From Enoplosus armatus (taxonomy: Eukaryota; Chordata; Actinopteri; Centrarchiformes; Enoplosidae), in the NCBI RefSeq assembly GCF_043641665.1, contig NC_092194.1, positions 15,606,798 to 15,670,797 of the forward strand: a stretch of DNA of 64,000 nucleotides, in the 5' to 3' direction. Each line of letters opens with the position of its first letter. The first letter of the stretch is position 1. Position numbers and translations under genes: made by a program. Positions 17,778-29,566 of this stretch are shown here, piece by piece. The notes beneath the pieces are model-generated. The model saw only the letters and a program-made list of their open reading frames with translations, searched no databases and had not been told where the DNA came from.

Positions 17778-18755
17778 AGGTGCTGGCTGAAGCCCAGGAC
17801 AGGAGCTCTGTGTCGGGGGGGAGCAGGAGGAACACGCCTGCTGCTCTTATCAATATGAGTTTTAATGTTTGTAGAGGAAACTAAAGCTTTGTGTGACAGA
17901 GAACACCACTGCTGTAAAGTGTTGGACAACAACAACTTAGAGAGTCGTGTGTGTAGCTCAGCAGCCGGATGTGAGTGTGCTTAATAACTGTCATGTTGAT
18001 GACTGATGTCTTTGCTAATAAAGCTTCACTGATAAATGACTTCATGAAGAGTTTGGTCTTTTACCTGATGAAGAATCGTGAGAAATGAAATGGTTTTATA
18101 TCTTCAGGTGATACTCCTCTCTGTGGAAGATGAAAAGCTTTGGATTCATCATGTAAATATTAATGTCGCTCCTTTTTAATTTGGTAATGAAAGTGATATT
18201 ACATATAGAAAAGAAAAGGAAAGAATGCACATTTCTGTCATGATAAAAAAACTTGGACAATCATGTGAACTTGAATATGTGATCAGGCAACATTAGTCTC
18301 TGACAGTAAATGTGAACAGATCGTGATGTGGTATCATTAGATTTTAAAGAATCTTTTGATTAATCTATTAGTTTGAATCTGTGGTTTGTGCTTGGTGAGG
18401 TTACTATACCTGATGATACAGGAGATGGTTATATTTTTATCACATTTTGATATTTGAACATTTTCAGAATTAAATCATTTGCAGCTAAATATTTTTGTCT
18501 TTAGTCAAACAATAATTTAACTTTCCCAGCTTACTCATAGAGACTGAATTAACTGACAAGTATATACGTTTAAAACTGTATATAGAGAGCCTGTAGAGCG
18601 CCTAGGTTTTTTTTTTTTAGCTTTATTTAGATTCATTGTGGTTCTGCTTGATGACTCTTGTGTTGCGTTCACTGGACCAGTTATCTTCATCACTGTCTCT
18701 TCACCAACCCTCTGCACCTGCAGCAGGCCGTTTTCACTTCAGTCAAACTGAAGGA
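17778..18755. other. C-V2 spacer, cassette A
   Basis: Contains the C exon 3'UTR and polyadenylation signal, then AT-rich noncoding DNA up to the V2 RSS. Convergent arrangement: C is read rightward and V2 leftward toward it. Repeated in B (23151-24125) and D (35611-36585) and diverged in C (28808-29390). Confidence 0.7.
18017..18022 (+). terminator. Polyadenylation signal, C exon cassette A
   Basis: AATAAA 240 bp after the stop codon; the same signal is at the equivalent place in cassettes B and D. Confidence 0.75.
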
Positions 18756-18783
18756 GGTTTTTGTACGGCTATAAATCACTGTG

Positions 18784-19281
18784 TGAACACTCCACCACCA
18801 TGGGCACCCAGACAGTAGTAATCTCCAGCATCTTCAGCCTGAACACCACTGATGGTCAGAGTGTAGTGAGAACCAGATCTACTGCCACTGAATCGAGACG
18901 GCGTTCCTGAGTTTAGAGTTGATGCTGTGTATATAAGAAGTTTGGGAGCCTGTCCAGGTTTCTGAAGATACCAACTGAGACCAGCACCAATATTTGAACT
19001 CCCTGTGGCGCTGATGGTCACGGTCCCTCCAAGACTAACAGACTTGGATTTGTCAGTCTGAGTCAGAAAATTGTTGGCAGAAGACTCTGAAATGAGAAAA
19101 GAAAAATCTTAAGAAGAAATGTTGAACAGCCTATGAAGCAGTTCAGGTTATAATAGAAGACAATTATAAACATATTAGTAAAAAGGGATTGCACAGACTG
19201 GATTTGCACCAAACATTTTCAACATCTCTCACCCTGACTCAGAAAACCCAACATGACCAGCAGAGTTATTGGCAACATCAT
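18784..19281 (-). CDS. IgL V segment, family V2, cassette A
   Basis: Leader exon 19281-19233 ([16 protein letters not shown]), V exon 19086-18784. The mature start is [14 protein letters not shown]; then [55 protein letters not shown] and EDAGDYYC. The residue after TIS, normally the framework-1 Cys, is Ala (GCC), and no other Cys is available to pair with the Cys of YYC. Otherwise the gene looks functional: open frame, intact splice sites, consensus RSS 18783-18756 (CACAGTG, 12 bp, ACAAAAACC). Germline CDR3 starts LGAHGGGVF. It faces C-A, so joining to J-A inverts the J-C block. Confidence 0.92.
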
Positions 19282-20693
19282 CCTGATGCAGTTTTCAGTG
19301 TGAGTGCATGAAAACAGTTCAGACTCTCTGTGACATAAGAACTTAAACTCTGAGGAGCAGTGATGCATAAAATTCATGCAAAATATACTGAAGAAGGCAA
19401 ACACACACCTGTTCTTGTGAAACAGAAAAAGCAGAGGTGACTTAGAGGGAGAGTTCATCTTTTCCTCACGATCATTCGGCCATTTATTCAGAAAAGTATG
19501 TTGAGAAAACGTTGATCTTATGCTGCTTTATGTTCTTTTTCTTCATTGTGAACATTCTTCTTTTACTTTTGTCTCGTCTCACATGACTTTGTGCTCATTA
19601 ACAGATGAATGACGCCCCCTGCTGGCAAACTGCATCAACACTGGACTCAGAAATAACCGACAACATTTGATTGATTTGAATTTCTTTGTTTTTACATACA
19701 TTTTTGTCCTCCTCATACCGGTGCAACATTAAGGATTATGGAAAAAGGCACATGAGGTTGGTCACAGAAAGGCAGAGATTTAAACTCATCTTACCTCATT
19801 TTAGATCCTGCTCAGCGTTTTAGGTGACAAACCACCTGACGTTTCCCTCCACACTTCATCACAACATCAGGACAGGTTTAAACTTGAAGTAGAGTATAAT
19901 ATACTGTATTTATGATTCAGCTGAAGAAATGTTCATTTAAATATTTGTTTGGTGTACAACATCTTAGACATCTCCACAATGAATGTGTTGTACTTTGGAT
20001 TGTTGTTTTGTGGTAATAAAATGAGTCTGTTAGCATGAATAAGGTGAATATCACAATTCTTCTGTTCATGAACATGTTTTTATTTCACACTTTGGCAATG
20101 TAAACGCCTGTTTCCCATGCCAATAATGTTAAACATCTGTTTATAGATATGTAGAGTTTTTAAATGAGATAAGAGAACAACACTGATAGAAAATGTTGGA
20201 CCACAGCTTTGAGAAAAATGTGTGCAGCTCAGCAGAAAGATGTGATAAACTTTGGCTACAACTGCATTTCATTGTGCAAACCTCTGTTGTAAAATGACAA
20301 CAAGGCTGAACCTTGAGTCAACTTAATTTTCATTCCATTCGATTTCTTGCTCAGTTAGATGAAAAGATCAGTACCACTCTCATGTTTGTATGTTAAATGT
20401 TGAGCAAAAATATTCAGAATTTCTTTTTATGAATTCTACTGATACAACTAATATGTAAATATTACAGGATGATGGTTATAATGTTAGTTTCAGACATGTT
20501 TATATGGACTGAAAAGGAAAGTACATGAAAATTATGAAATGTGTCAATCTATTAGTGTGTATCTGTAGTTGGTGCTTGGTGAGGTTCCTGTCAGCTCTGT
20601 GTTCAGTGGTCTGTGTCAGAGTCTCTTCCTCTTCAGCAGCTGCAGTCGGTTCCTGCTGTAACAGCTCAGTGTCTCTGCAGTCTGACTGAGGGA
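19282..20693. other. Spacer between cassettes A and B
   Basis: V2 upstream flank and the downstream flank of V1-B. It holds a CTCF-like motif (19614-19626) and, at about 20345-20403, a left-end remnant of dispersed repeat family 2 that is full-length in the B-C and C-D spacers. No gene is seen. Confidence 0.65.
19614..19626 (-). promoter_or_regulatory. CTCF-like motif upstream of V2-A
   Basis: Plus strand GCCCCCTGCTGGC; minus strand GCCAGCAGGGGGC, an exact match to the core CCAGCAGGGGGC. It lies 333 bp upstream of the V2-A leader ATG. Confidence 0.55.
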
Positions 20694-20721
20694 GGTTTTT
20701 GTACGACGACAAATCACTGTG

Positions 20722-21192
20722 TGATCACATCTGCACTGTTTATTTCATGGTAACTCTGACAGTAATAAACTGCTGCATCTTCAGTCTGAACTCCACTGAT
20801 GGTCAAAGTGAAGTCAGAGCTGCTTCCACTGCCACTAATCCGAGCTGGTGTTCCTGATTCACGAGTGCTCACATATCTTATTAGGAGCTTTGGAGGCTGT
20901 CCAGGTTTCTGTTGATACCAGAACATAAATTCATCGTCATCATCATCTATAAAAACAGCTCTGTTTGTTTTACAGGTGAGAGTGACAGTAGATTCTGGAG
21001 CAGATGTCACTACTGCAGGCTGAGTCACAGTCACCTGACCGCTGCATCCTGCAGACAAAAACAAATCGTTCATTTATCAGCAGACAGAAATGAGAGAAAA
21101 GGCAGCACATCATGTTTGAAATGTTGCCGAGTGAATCAACCTGTAAAACAGCAGCAGGCCAGCGTCCAGATGAGGATGGTGATGAGAGTCAT
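20722..21192 (-). CDS. IgL V segment, family V1, cassette B
   Basis: Leader exon 21192-21141, V exon 21048-20722. Leader and frameworks match V1-A closely; CDR1 differs sharply ([13 protein letters not shown], five Asp in a row from GAT/GAC codons) and CDR2 begins YVSTRES. Germline CDR3 starts [15 protein letters not shown] 20721-20694: CACAGTG, 12-bp spacer, ACAAAAACC. Open frame with both Cys; presumed functional. Joining to J-B (21889) needs inversion. Confidence 0.95.
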
Positions 21193-21888
21193 GGTGCTTG
21201 TGGTTTCTGCTGTGCTGACTGACAGATCTGAGTCCTGCAGTGTTGAACTCACAGGACTATAAACCTTCTCAGTTCACTGGAGGATCAGCTGACGATGCAA
21301 AGCCTCCTCTCTATGGAAATCATTTCTCTGCTCTCAACACACTGAAGGCAACGTGGGACACAAAATCAGGAGAAACAATGTTTGGATTTACACCATCTAT
21401 GATCTTAATGGAACAGAAGAAAAGATTTATATTAGAAGTGCAGTTGAGGATTTAAGGATGAGTTTGTGTCCACTGTGGTTGGTATGAAATATCTGTTTGT
21501 CTGCCTTTAATTCACTTACAGGGTTTTACTGTAGATACGTAATATATTTCAGTTCTGCTTAATATGAGTTTTTTTAATCATCATCATTGAAAAGCATCAC
21601 ATTCATTGAATCATGCATCAACTGATATAAAACTGAGAAAAACAAGTTTGTTACAAGCAGACTGTGATCGTTTCTCTGTCAGGTGTAGAAAAGTGAAGCA
21701 AAACTAAAGAAATAATCTTCATTTATACAATAATTTCAGTCTATATCATTAAACGAGCTTTGTAGATTCAATGAAGTATAAATATTTGTGTGTTATTCGA
21801 AAAAGCAGAGAGTTTTTTCAGTGGACAGATGCTTGTTCTCAGTGCAGGAGGTTTTTGTACGGCCACTTAATGAGTTTGTATCACTGTG

Positions 21889-21926
21889 GTGGACTTTCGG
21901 TGGAGGAACCAAACTCATCATTGACT
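21889..21926 (+). CDS. IgL J segment, cassette B
   Basis: Nonamer GGTTTTTGT 21850-21858, 23-bp spacer, heptamer CACTGTG 21882-21888, then [12 protein letters not shown] and a GTAAGT donor. Same coding sequence as J-A and J-D. Confidence 0.95.
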
Positions 21927-22379
21927 GTAAGTATCACTGATTTATAATTTCTACGACATGAGAGATTATACTACATTTAGCTAAATAATGTGATAAATCA
22001 AGAAATTATTGTGGGTATTTTATATGTTGTGGATATTTTTTGTTATTTATTAAACTGGGCTGGAATCGCACTTTGGCATAAACTTTGTGCAGAGATTAAT
22101 ATTATTTCAATATTATAGATAATAATGTGAAATATCTGCCAAACAACTTTAATATTCTTGTTTTATTTTCAATTGAAGTTTTGTATAACAAAATGTGGTT
22201 GTACACTTTTTTTTTAATGCTCAAAAAATAATATCAGGTCACTTAATTTTTTGTTTTTGCAGTCAAACAGTTGTTAAAATGAAGTCTAATGTTCCGATAA
22301 AACAAATAAGTGAGTTTATATGAACATCCAGTGTAGCTGTCGTTTGCGTTCACAGTTCGTTAGTTTAAAGTGGTGAAAA

Positions 22380-22399
22380 GGAAGTGAAACAGACAGATG
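22380..22399 (+). promoter_or_regulatory. Ets-IRF composite plus E-box, cassette B
   Basis: GGAAGTGAAA 22380-22389 and CAGATG 22394-22399 in the J-C intron, same spacing as in cassette A. Confidence 0.55.
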
Positions 22400-22830
22400 A
22401 CAAAGTCTTTAACTGTATACAGACTTTACATTTGTTTAAACAAGAAAGTCATTGCAGGGATGAATTATTTACTGTCACACATTATAAATATAATACAAAG
22501 ATTACATTTAATGATCATTATTTCAAATGTTTGAGTACATTTACAGGTAAGTCATGTTGCATATTATTGTTTAATTCTTAGTGTCTCAGCAGAAGATTCA
22601 TTACATTAAATGCAATAATGACATAAAGTTTTACTGTTTCGTTGTATTTGTTAAACCCTCATTTCCTCCCATTGGTCAGCTCCTCTCCTCTGTCTGGTCA
22701 CAGTATCCTGCACACAGCTGATCCACAGTAGTGTTAGCCTCTGTCAGGTATCATCAGTGTCTCATGTCCAGCTGTCTGTCCTACAGTGGAAGTTCATCTG
22801 CTCCTTGTGTGTCTCTGCTCTCCCCTCCAG

Positions 22831-23150
22831 CTGGCCCCATGGTCAGGCCCTCAGTCTCTCTGCTTCCCCCCTCCTCTAAGCAGCTCTCTGGGGGCTCGGC
22901 CATGTTGGCCTGCCTGCTGACTGGCTACTCTCCTCAGGGAGCCGCGGTGAGCTGGGAGGTGGACGGTACAGAGGTGACAGAGGGCGTCCTGACCAGCTCA
23001 GAGGAGGAGAAGAGCGGACGCTACAGCAGCAGCAGCACCCTGAGCCTGAGCCGGGAGCGCTGGACGGAAGGAGAGCTGTACTCCTGCAAGGTCCTCCATC
23101 ATGACCACACCCAGACCCAGTCCCTCCACAGGAGCCAGTGTGAGGGCTAG
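22831..23150 (+). CDS. IgL constant exon, isotype 1, cassette B
   Basis: Same C1-set domain as cassette A with no difference seen by eye: SGPMVRPSVS start, MLACLL and LYSCKV cysteines, SWEVDG tryptophan, SQCEG end, stop TAG 23148-23150. Polyadenylation signal AATAAA at 23390-23395. The identical exon about 5.4 kb away implies recent duplication or ongoing gene conversion. Confidence 0.95.
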
Positions 23151-24153
23151 AGGTGCTGGCTGAAGCCCAGGACAGGAGCTCTGCGTCGGGGGGGAGCAGG
23201 AGGAACACGCCTGCTGCTCTTATCAATATGAGTTTTAATGTTTGTAGAGGAAACTAAAGCTTTGTGTGACAGAGAACAACGCTGCTGTAAAGTGTTGGAC
23301 AACAACAACTTAGAGAGTCGTGTGTGTAGCTCAGCAGCCGGATGTGAGTGTGCTTAATAACTGTCATGTTGATGACTGATGTCTTTGCTAATAAAGCTTC
23401 ACTGATAAATGACTTCATGAAGAGTTTGGTCTTTTACCTGATGAAGAATCGTGAGAAATGAAATGGTTTTATATCTTCAGGTGATACTCCTCTCTGTGGA
23501 AGATGAAAAGCTTTGGATTCATCATGTAAATATTAATGTCGCTCCTTTTTAATTTGGTAATGAAAATGATATTACATATAGAAAAGAAAAGGAAAGAATG
23601 CACATTTCTGTCATGATAAAAAACTTGGACAATCATGTGAACCTGAATATGTGATCAGGCAACATTAGTCTCTGACAGTAAATGTGAACAGATCGTGATG
23701 TGGTATCATTAGATTTTAAAGAATCTTTTGATTAATCTATTAGTTTGAATCTGTGGTTTGTGCTTGGTGAGGTTACTATACCTGATAATACAGGAGATGG
23801 TTATATTTTTATCACATTTTGATATTTGAACATTTTCAGAATTAAATAATTTGCAGCTAAATATTTTTGTCTTTAGTCAAACAATAATTTAACTTTCCCA
23901 GCTTACTCATAGAGACTGAATTAACTGACAAGTATATACGTTTAAAACTGTATATAGAGAGCCTGTAGAGCGCCTAGAGTTTTTTTTTAGCTTTATTTAG
24001 ATTCATTGTGGTTCTGCTTGATGACTCTTGTGTTGCGTTCACTGGACCAGTTATCTTCATCACTGTCTCTTCACCAACCCTCTGCACCTGCAGCAGGCCG
24101 TTTTCACTTCAGTCAAACTGAAGGAGGTTTTTGTACGGCTATAAATCACTGTG

Positions 24154-24648
24154 TGAACGCTCCACCATGGTCGCCCAGACAGTAGTAATCTCCAGCATCT
24201 TCAGCCTGAACACCACTGATGGTCAGAGTGTAGTGAGAACCAGATCTACTGCCACTGAATCGAGACGGCGTTCCTGAGTTTAGAGTTGATGCTCTGTATA
24301 TAAGAAGTTTGGGAGCCTGTCCAGGTTTCTGAAGATACCAACTGAGATCAGCACCAATATTTGAACTCCCTGTGGCGCTGATGGCCACGGTCCCTCCAAG
24401 ACTAACAGACTTGGATTTGTCAGTCTGAGTCAGAAAATTGTTGGCAGAAGACTCTGAAATGAGAAAAGAAAAATCTTAAGAAGAAATGTTGAACAGCCTA
24501 TGAAGCAGTTCAGGTTATAATAGAAGACAATTATAAACATATTAGTAAAAAGGGATTGCACAGACTGGATTTGCACCAAACATTTTCAACATCTCTCACC
24601 CTGACTCAGAAAACCCAACATGACCAGCAGAGTTATTGGCAACATCAT
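24154..24648 (-). CDS. IgL V segment, family V2, cassette B
   Basis: Leader exon 24648-24600, V exon 24453-24154. Reads [18 protein letters not shown], so Ala again replaces the framework-1 Cys; [28 protein letters not shown] and [16 protein letters not shown] follow. RSS 24153-24126 is consensus with a 12-bp spacer. Differences from V2-A sit mainly in CDR1 (D for G), CDR2 (R for T) and CDR3. Open frame. Confidence 0.92.
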
Positions 24649-24980
24649 CCTGATGCAGTTTTCAGTGTGAGTGCATGAAAACAGTTCAGACTCTCTGTGA
24701 CATAAGAACTTAAACTCTGAGGAGCAGTGATGCATAAAATTCATGCAAAATATACTGAAGAAGGCAAACACACACCTGTTCTTGTGAAACAGAAAAAGCA
24801 GAGATGACATAGAGGGAGAGTTCATCTTTTCCTCACGATCATTCGGCCATTTATTCAGAAAAGTATGTTGAGAAAACGTTGATCTTATGCTGCTTTATGT
24901 TCTTTTTCTTCATTGTGAACATTCTTCTTTTATTTTTGTCTCGTCTCACATGACTTTGTGCTCATTAACAGATGAATGAC

Positions 24981-24993
24981 GCCCCCTGCTGGC
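24981..24993 (-). promoter_or_regulatory. CTCF-like motif upstream of V2-B
   Basis: GCCCCCTGCTGGC on the plus strand (GCCAGCAGGGGGC on the minus), 333 bp upstream of the V2-B leader, identical to the cassette A copy. Confidence 0.55.
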
Positions 24994-25692
24994 AAACTGC
25001 ATCAACACTGGACTCAGAAATAACCGACAACATTTGATTGATTTGAATTTCTTTGTTTTTACATTCATTTTTGTCCTCCTCATACCGGTGCAACATTAAG
25101 GATTATGGAAAAAGACACATGAGGTTGGTCACAGAAAGGCAGAGATTTAAACTCATCTTACCTCATTTTAGATGCGTTTTAGTTGACAAACCACCTGATG
25201 TTTCCCTCCACACTTCATCACAACATCAGGACAGGTTTAAACTTGAAGTAAAGTATAATATACTGTATTTATGATTCAGCTGAAGAAATGTTCATTTAAA
25301 CATTTGTTTGGTGTACAACATCTTAGACATCTCCACAATAAATGTGTTGTACTTTGGATTGTTGTTTTGTGGTAATAAAATTAGTCTGTTAGCATGAATA
25401 AGGGGAATATCACAATTCTTCTGTTAATGAACATGTTTTTATTTCACACTTTGGCAATGTAAACGCCTGTTTCCCATGCCAATAATGTTAAGCATCTGTT
25501 TATAGATATATAGAGTTTTTAAATGAGATAAGAGAACAACACTGATTGAAAATGTTGGACCACAACTTTGAGAAAAATGTGTGGAGCTCAGCAGAAAGAT
25601 GTGATAAACTTTGGCTACAACTGCATTTCATTGTGCAAACCTCTATTGTAAAATGACAACAAGGCTGAACCTTGAGTCAACTTAATTTTCAT

Positions 25693-26260
25693 TCCATTCG
25701 ATTTCTTGCTCAGTTAGATGAAAAGATCAGTACCACTCTCATGTTTGTATGGTAAATGTGCAGCTGCAGCCAGCAGCCGGTTAGCTCAGGATAAAGACCA
25801 GAAGCAGGAGGAAGCAGCTAGCCTTTCCTGAAGTGAGACAATCTTCCAATCAACACCTCTAAAGGCCACTAATGAACTTCTGGTTTGTTTAATCTGTAAA
25901 AAAAAACAAAAAAAAACCCTGAGGTCTCTGTCAGTTTCCTGCATCGTCCCATTGAATATGAGATTCCTGGAAATAGCCGGTTCCAGCCAAGAAAATACTT
26001 AACTCCTGTGACACTGCATGAATCTCTTTTCTACTTTGCTTTTTATGGAAGAAACAAAAAGGATGTGACATGTTAATTAGTGAGATTTAGAGGGTGGATT
26101 TTGTTTCCCAATATTTACAGTCTTTACGCTAAGCTAAGCTAACCGGCTGCTGGCTGAGAGTGATATCAGTCAGCAAGAAAGTAAATAAGCTTGAAAAGGT
26201 TAAATTAATTATTTCAAAGTGATAAACAACATGTTTATGTGTATTTAGGTTTTTAGGTTG
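25693..26260 (+). mobile_element. Dispersed repeat family 2, full copy, with inverted repeats
   Basis: Begins near CAGTTAGATGAAAAGATCAG. It contains a perfect 20-bp inverted repeat, CAGCCAGCAGCCGGTTAGCT at 25767-25786 and its complement at 26137-26156. The right part (AGTCTTTACGCTAAGCTAAG ... GAGAGTGATATCA) recurs at 46490-46575. No coding capacity; a MITE-like or other non-autonomous element is likely. I recognise the sequence as common in percomorph DNA. Confidence 0.65.
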
Positions 26261-26579
26261 AGCAAAAATATTCAGACTTTCTTGCTATGATTTCTACTGA
26301 TACAACTAATATGTAAATATTACAGGATGATGGTTATAATGTTAGTTTCAGACATGTTTATATGGACTGAAAAGGAAAGTACATGAAAATTATGAAATGT
26401 GTCAATCTATTAGTGTGTATCTGTAGTTGGTGCTTGGTGAGGTTCCTGTCAGCTCTGTGTTCAGTGGTCTGTGTCAGAGTCTCTTCCTCTTCAGCAGCTG
26501 CAGTCGGTTCCTGCTGTAACAGCTCAGTGTCTCTGCAGTCTGACTGAGGGAGGTTTTTGTACGACGACAAATCACTGTG

Positions 26580-27050
26580 TGAACACCCTAGCACTGTTTA
26601 TTACATGAACACTCTGACAGTAATAAACTGCTGCATCTTCAGTCTGAACTCCACTGATGGTCAAAGTGAAGTCAGAGCTGCTTCCACTGCCACTAAACCG
26701 AGCTGGTGTTCCTGATTCACGAGTGCTCACATATGTTATAAGAAGCTTTGGAGGCTGTCCAGGTTTATGTTGATACCAGAACATACCCTCATCTCCATCC
26801 GACCATCGATAAACAGCTCTGTTTGTTTTACAGGTGAGAGTGACAGTAGATGCTGGAGCAGATGTCACTACTGCAGGCTGAGTCACAGTCACCTGACCGC
26901 TGCATCCTACAGACAAAAACAAATCGTTCATTTATCAGCAGACAGAAATGAGAGAAAAGGCAGCACATCATGTTTGAAATGTTGCTGAGTGAATCAACCT
27001 GTAAAACAGCAGCAGGCCAGCGTCCAGATGAGGATGGTGATGAGAGTCAT
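26580..27050 (-). CDS. IgL V segment, family V1, cassette C
   Basis: Leader exon 27050-26999, V exon 26906-26580; the acceptor is TAG rather than the CAG of the other V1 copies. CDR1 reads [13 protein letters not shown] and FR2 has YQHKPG instead of YQQKPG. Both framework Cys and the Trp are present. Germline CDR3 starts [15 protein letters not shown] 26579-26552: CACAGTG, 12-bp spacer, ACAAAAACC. Although linked to the divergent C isotype, this V is of the same family as V1-A, B and D. Confidence 0.95.
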
Positions 27051-27746
27051 GGTGCTTGTGGTTTCTGCTGTGCTGACTGACAGATCTGAGTCCTGCAGTG
27101 TTGAACTCACAGGACTATAAACCTTCTCAGTTCACTGAAGGATCAGCTGACGATGCAAAGCCTCCTCTCTATGGAAATCATTTCTCTGCTCTCAACACAC
27201 TGAAGGCAACGTGGGACACAAAATCAGGAGAAACAATGTTTGGATTTACACCATCTATGATCTTAATGGAACAGAAGAAAAGATTTATATTAGAAGTGCA
27301 GTTGAGGATTTAAGGATGAGTTTGTGTCCACTGTGGTTGGTATGAAATGTCTGTTTGTCTGCCTTTAATTCACTTACAGGGTTTTACTGTAGATACGTAA
27401 TATATTTCAGTTCTGCTTAATATGAGTTTTTTTAATCATCATCATTGAAAAGCATCACGTTCATTGAATCATGTATCAACTGATATAAAACTGAGAAAAA
27501 CAAGTTTGTTACAAGCAGACTGTGATCGTTTCTCTGTCAGGTGTAGAAAAGTGAAGCAAAACTAAAGAAATAATCTTCATTTATACAATAATTTCAGTCC
27601 ATATCATTAAACGAGCTTTGCAGATTCAATAAAGTATAAATATTTGTGTGTTATTCGAAAAAGCAGAGAGTTTTTTCAGTGGACAGATGCTTGTTCTCAG
27701 TGCAGGAGGTTTTTGTACGGCCACTTAATGAGTTTGTATCACTGTG

Positions 27747-27784
27747 GTACACTTTCGGTGGAGGAACCAAACTCATCGTTGACT
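27747..27784 (+). CDS. IgL J segment, cassette C
   Basis: Nonamer 27708-27716, 23-bp spacer, heptamer 27740-27746. Reads [12 protein letters not shown], differing from the other three J segments at Trp to Tyr and Ile to Val. DNA to its left is nearly identical to the other cassettes; DNA to its right (after the GTAAGT donor) is not. Confidence 0.95.
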
Positions 27785-28141
27785 GTAAGTAGATTTTTAT
27801 TTTATTCAACATAAAACAAATATAACTTTTTTCTAATATTGAATGAGACTCTGATCAGTTTTTGTAAGTTCTTGATAATTTCCGTTATTTTATCAACCTG
27901 ATCTCAAAAACTGAGAAGAAACATTGCAGAGTTCAATATTCATTCAGTGTTGTAGATAATAACATTCACAAAAATAACAAACATCACAAATTGTTTTAAA
28001 AACTTATTCATTTTACAAATATCTAATAATTTTTTTGAACTAAAGTCTGATGTGGATTCCTGTTGAACTCAAATATGATTTCATCAGTAAATGCAGCTTA
28101 TCTTTGTGTTCACGGTTCATTCATTCTACATGTAGTGAAAA

Positions 28142-28161
28142 GGAAGTGAAAGAGACAGATG
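28142..28161 (+). promoter_or_regulatory. Ets-IRF composite plus E-box, cassette C
   Basis: GGAAGTGAAA 28142-28151 and CAGATG 28156-28161. The surrounding intron has diverged from A, B and D, yet this block (GTGAAAAGGAAGTGAAA ... GACAGATGACAAA) is kept, as is TCACTGTCACACATTAT about 90 bp downstream. Confidence 0.6.
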
Positions 28162-28484
28162 ACAAATGTTTTAACTGTGTTCACATGAGTGTTTCAGCTC
28201 TGTCACTTTAAACAGAAGAAAATCATCACAGTTAGAGTTATTCACTGTCACACATTATCAAACACATACCAAGATGTCACCAATAATCGTTATCAGTTAA
28301 CCGTTTTAGTTGCATTCCCACTTGAATCATGTGTCTGATGGTCTGATGCTGAGTGATTTATGAGTGCAACAGCAGCACAAGTTATTCTGTTTTATTTGAT
28401 CAGAAATCAGCAGTAAGTCATTTTTCTTTATTACCAAGACTTCACTCTCATTCCTTTGTCTTCTCCCCCCTCTCTCTCCTCCAG

Positions 28485-28807
28485 TGGGTGTGGTGCGGCC
28501 CACCCTGACCGTCCTCCCCCCCTCCGAAGAGGAGCTGCAGCAGGGCGATGCCACGCTGGTGTGTATGGCCAGCGGGGGCTTCCCCTCAGCCTGGAGGCTG
28601 GGCTGGAAGGTGGGGGGCAGCAGCAGCTCCTCAGGGGTGTCACACAGCCTGGAGGTCCTGGGGAGGGACGGCCACTACAGCTGGAGCAGCACCCTGAGCC
28701 TCCCTGCGGACCAGTGGAAGAAGGCGGGCTCAGTGAGCTGTGAGGCCAGTCTGAGTGGACAGAGCCCTGTCGCTCAAACCCTGGACCCTGACCGCTGCTC
28801 AGAGTAG
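28485..28807 (+). CDS. IgL constant exon, isotype 2, cassette C
   Basis: C1-set Ig domain of about 107 aa, spliced from J-C through CTCCAG/TGGG. It starts LGVVRPTLTVLPPSEEEL, then TLVCMASGGFP (first Cys), LGWKVGGSSS (core Trp), YSWSSTLSLPADQW, GSVSCEASL (second Cys) and ends LDPDRCSE with the interchain Cys third from the end. Stop TAG 28805-28807; polyadenylation signal AATAAA 29077-29082. Clearly a second light-chain isotype: only the generic C-domain positions agree with isotype 1. Which named teleost class (L1/L3, or F/G) each isotype represents needs a phylogeny. Confidence 0.95.
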
Positions 28808-29538
28808 AGCTTCAGCAGCACTTCCTGTCTGGAAATGATGCTGCTTCTTTGATAGAGATCTTGATGGAGCTCCAGATCTCCTCTGTTCAGATGTTTCTGC
28901 ACGTTTCATAGCTCTCTACTCAGTGTTTTAGTGTGCATGTTGCTTTCTAATACTGATCTTCTGCATATTCTGCTTTATGTTCATCACTTTTCAAATGAAA
29001 CTGAATATTATCAGTTTCACTCCAACAGAAACTATTCATTCATCAAAAATGTGGCATGAACATGAAACCATCATTAAATAAAACTGTGGATTATAAAGAG
29101 TCAGTGTCTTTGTATCTATTTTATAATATGTTCATCATCGTACCTGATATTATAATATACCTGATATTACAGGAGACGGTTGTCCTTTTATTACTTTTTG
29201 CTATTTCAATAGAAAATATTACATTTTTAGAATCAAATCATTTGCAGTTGTCAGTAGAGAAGCTGTTAAATATTTTTTTATGTCAGTGTCTTTGGTCCAA
29301 CAAAATGTTCACTTTCTCAGCTTACTCATGAAGAGACTGAATTAACTGACAAGAGCATAAGTTTAAAACTGTAAATGGAAGAGCGTCTGTGAGATTGTTT
29401 CAGTTTTATTTAGATTCATTGTGGTTCTGCTTGATGACTCTTGTGTTGCGTTCACTGGACCGGTTATCTTCATCACTGTCTCTTCACCAACCCTCTGCAC
29501 CTGCAGCAGGCCGTTTTCACTTCAGTCAAACTGAAGGA
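28808..29538. other. C-V2 spacer, cassette C
   Basis: 3'UTR of the isotype 2 exon, then diverged homologue of the A/B/D spacer; near-identity to the other cassettes returns abruptly around 29400 (TTTATTTAGATTCATTGTGG). No gene is seen; the 91-codon frame at 29056-29331 is unsupported. Confidence 0.6.
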
Positions 29539-29566
29539 GGTTTTTGTACGGCTATAAATCACTGTG

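Larger units (their letters stand above)
24649..26551. other. Spacer between cassettes B and C
   Basis: Equivalent to 19282-20693 but about 500 bp longer because it retains a full copy of dispersed repeat family 2 (25693-26260). The 73-codon plus-strand frame at 25053-25274 has no counterpart in a known family and is not called. Confidence 0.65.

Noticed and set aside
17503..17853. 116-codon antisense frame over the C exon, repeated in B and D
   Set aside because: It is the reverse strand of a GC-rich, stop-poor C exon; the composition (Ser/Pro/Cys-rich) mirrors the sense codons.
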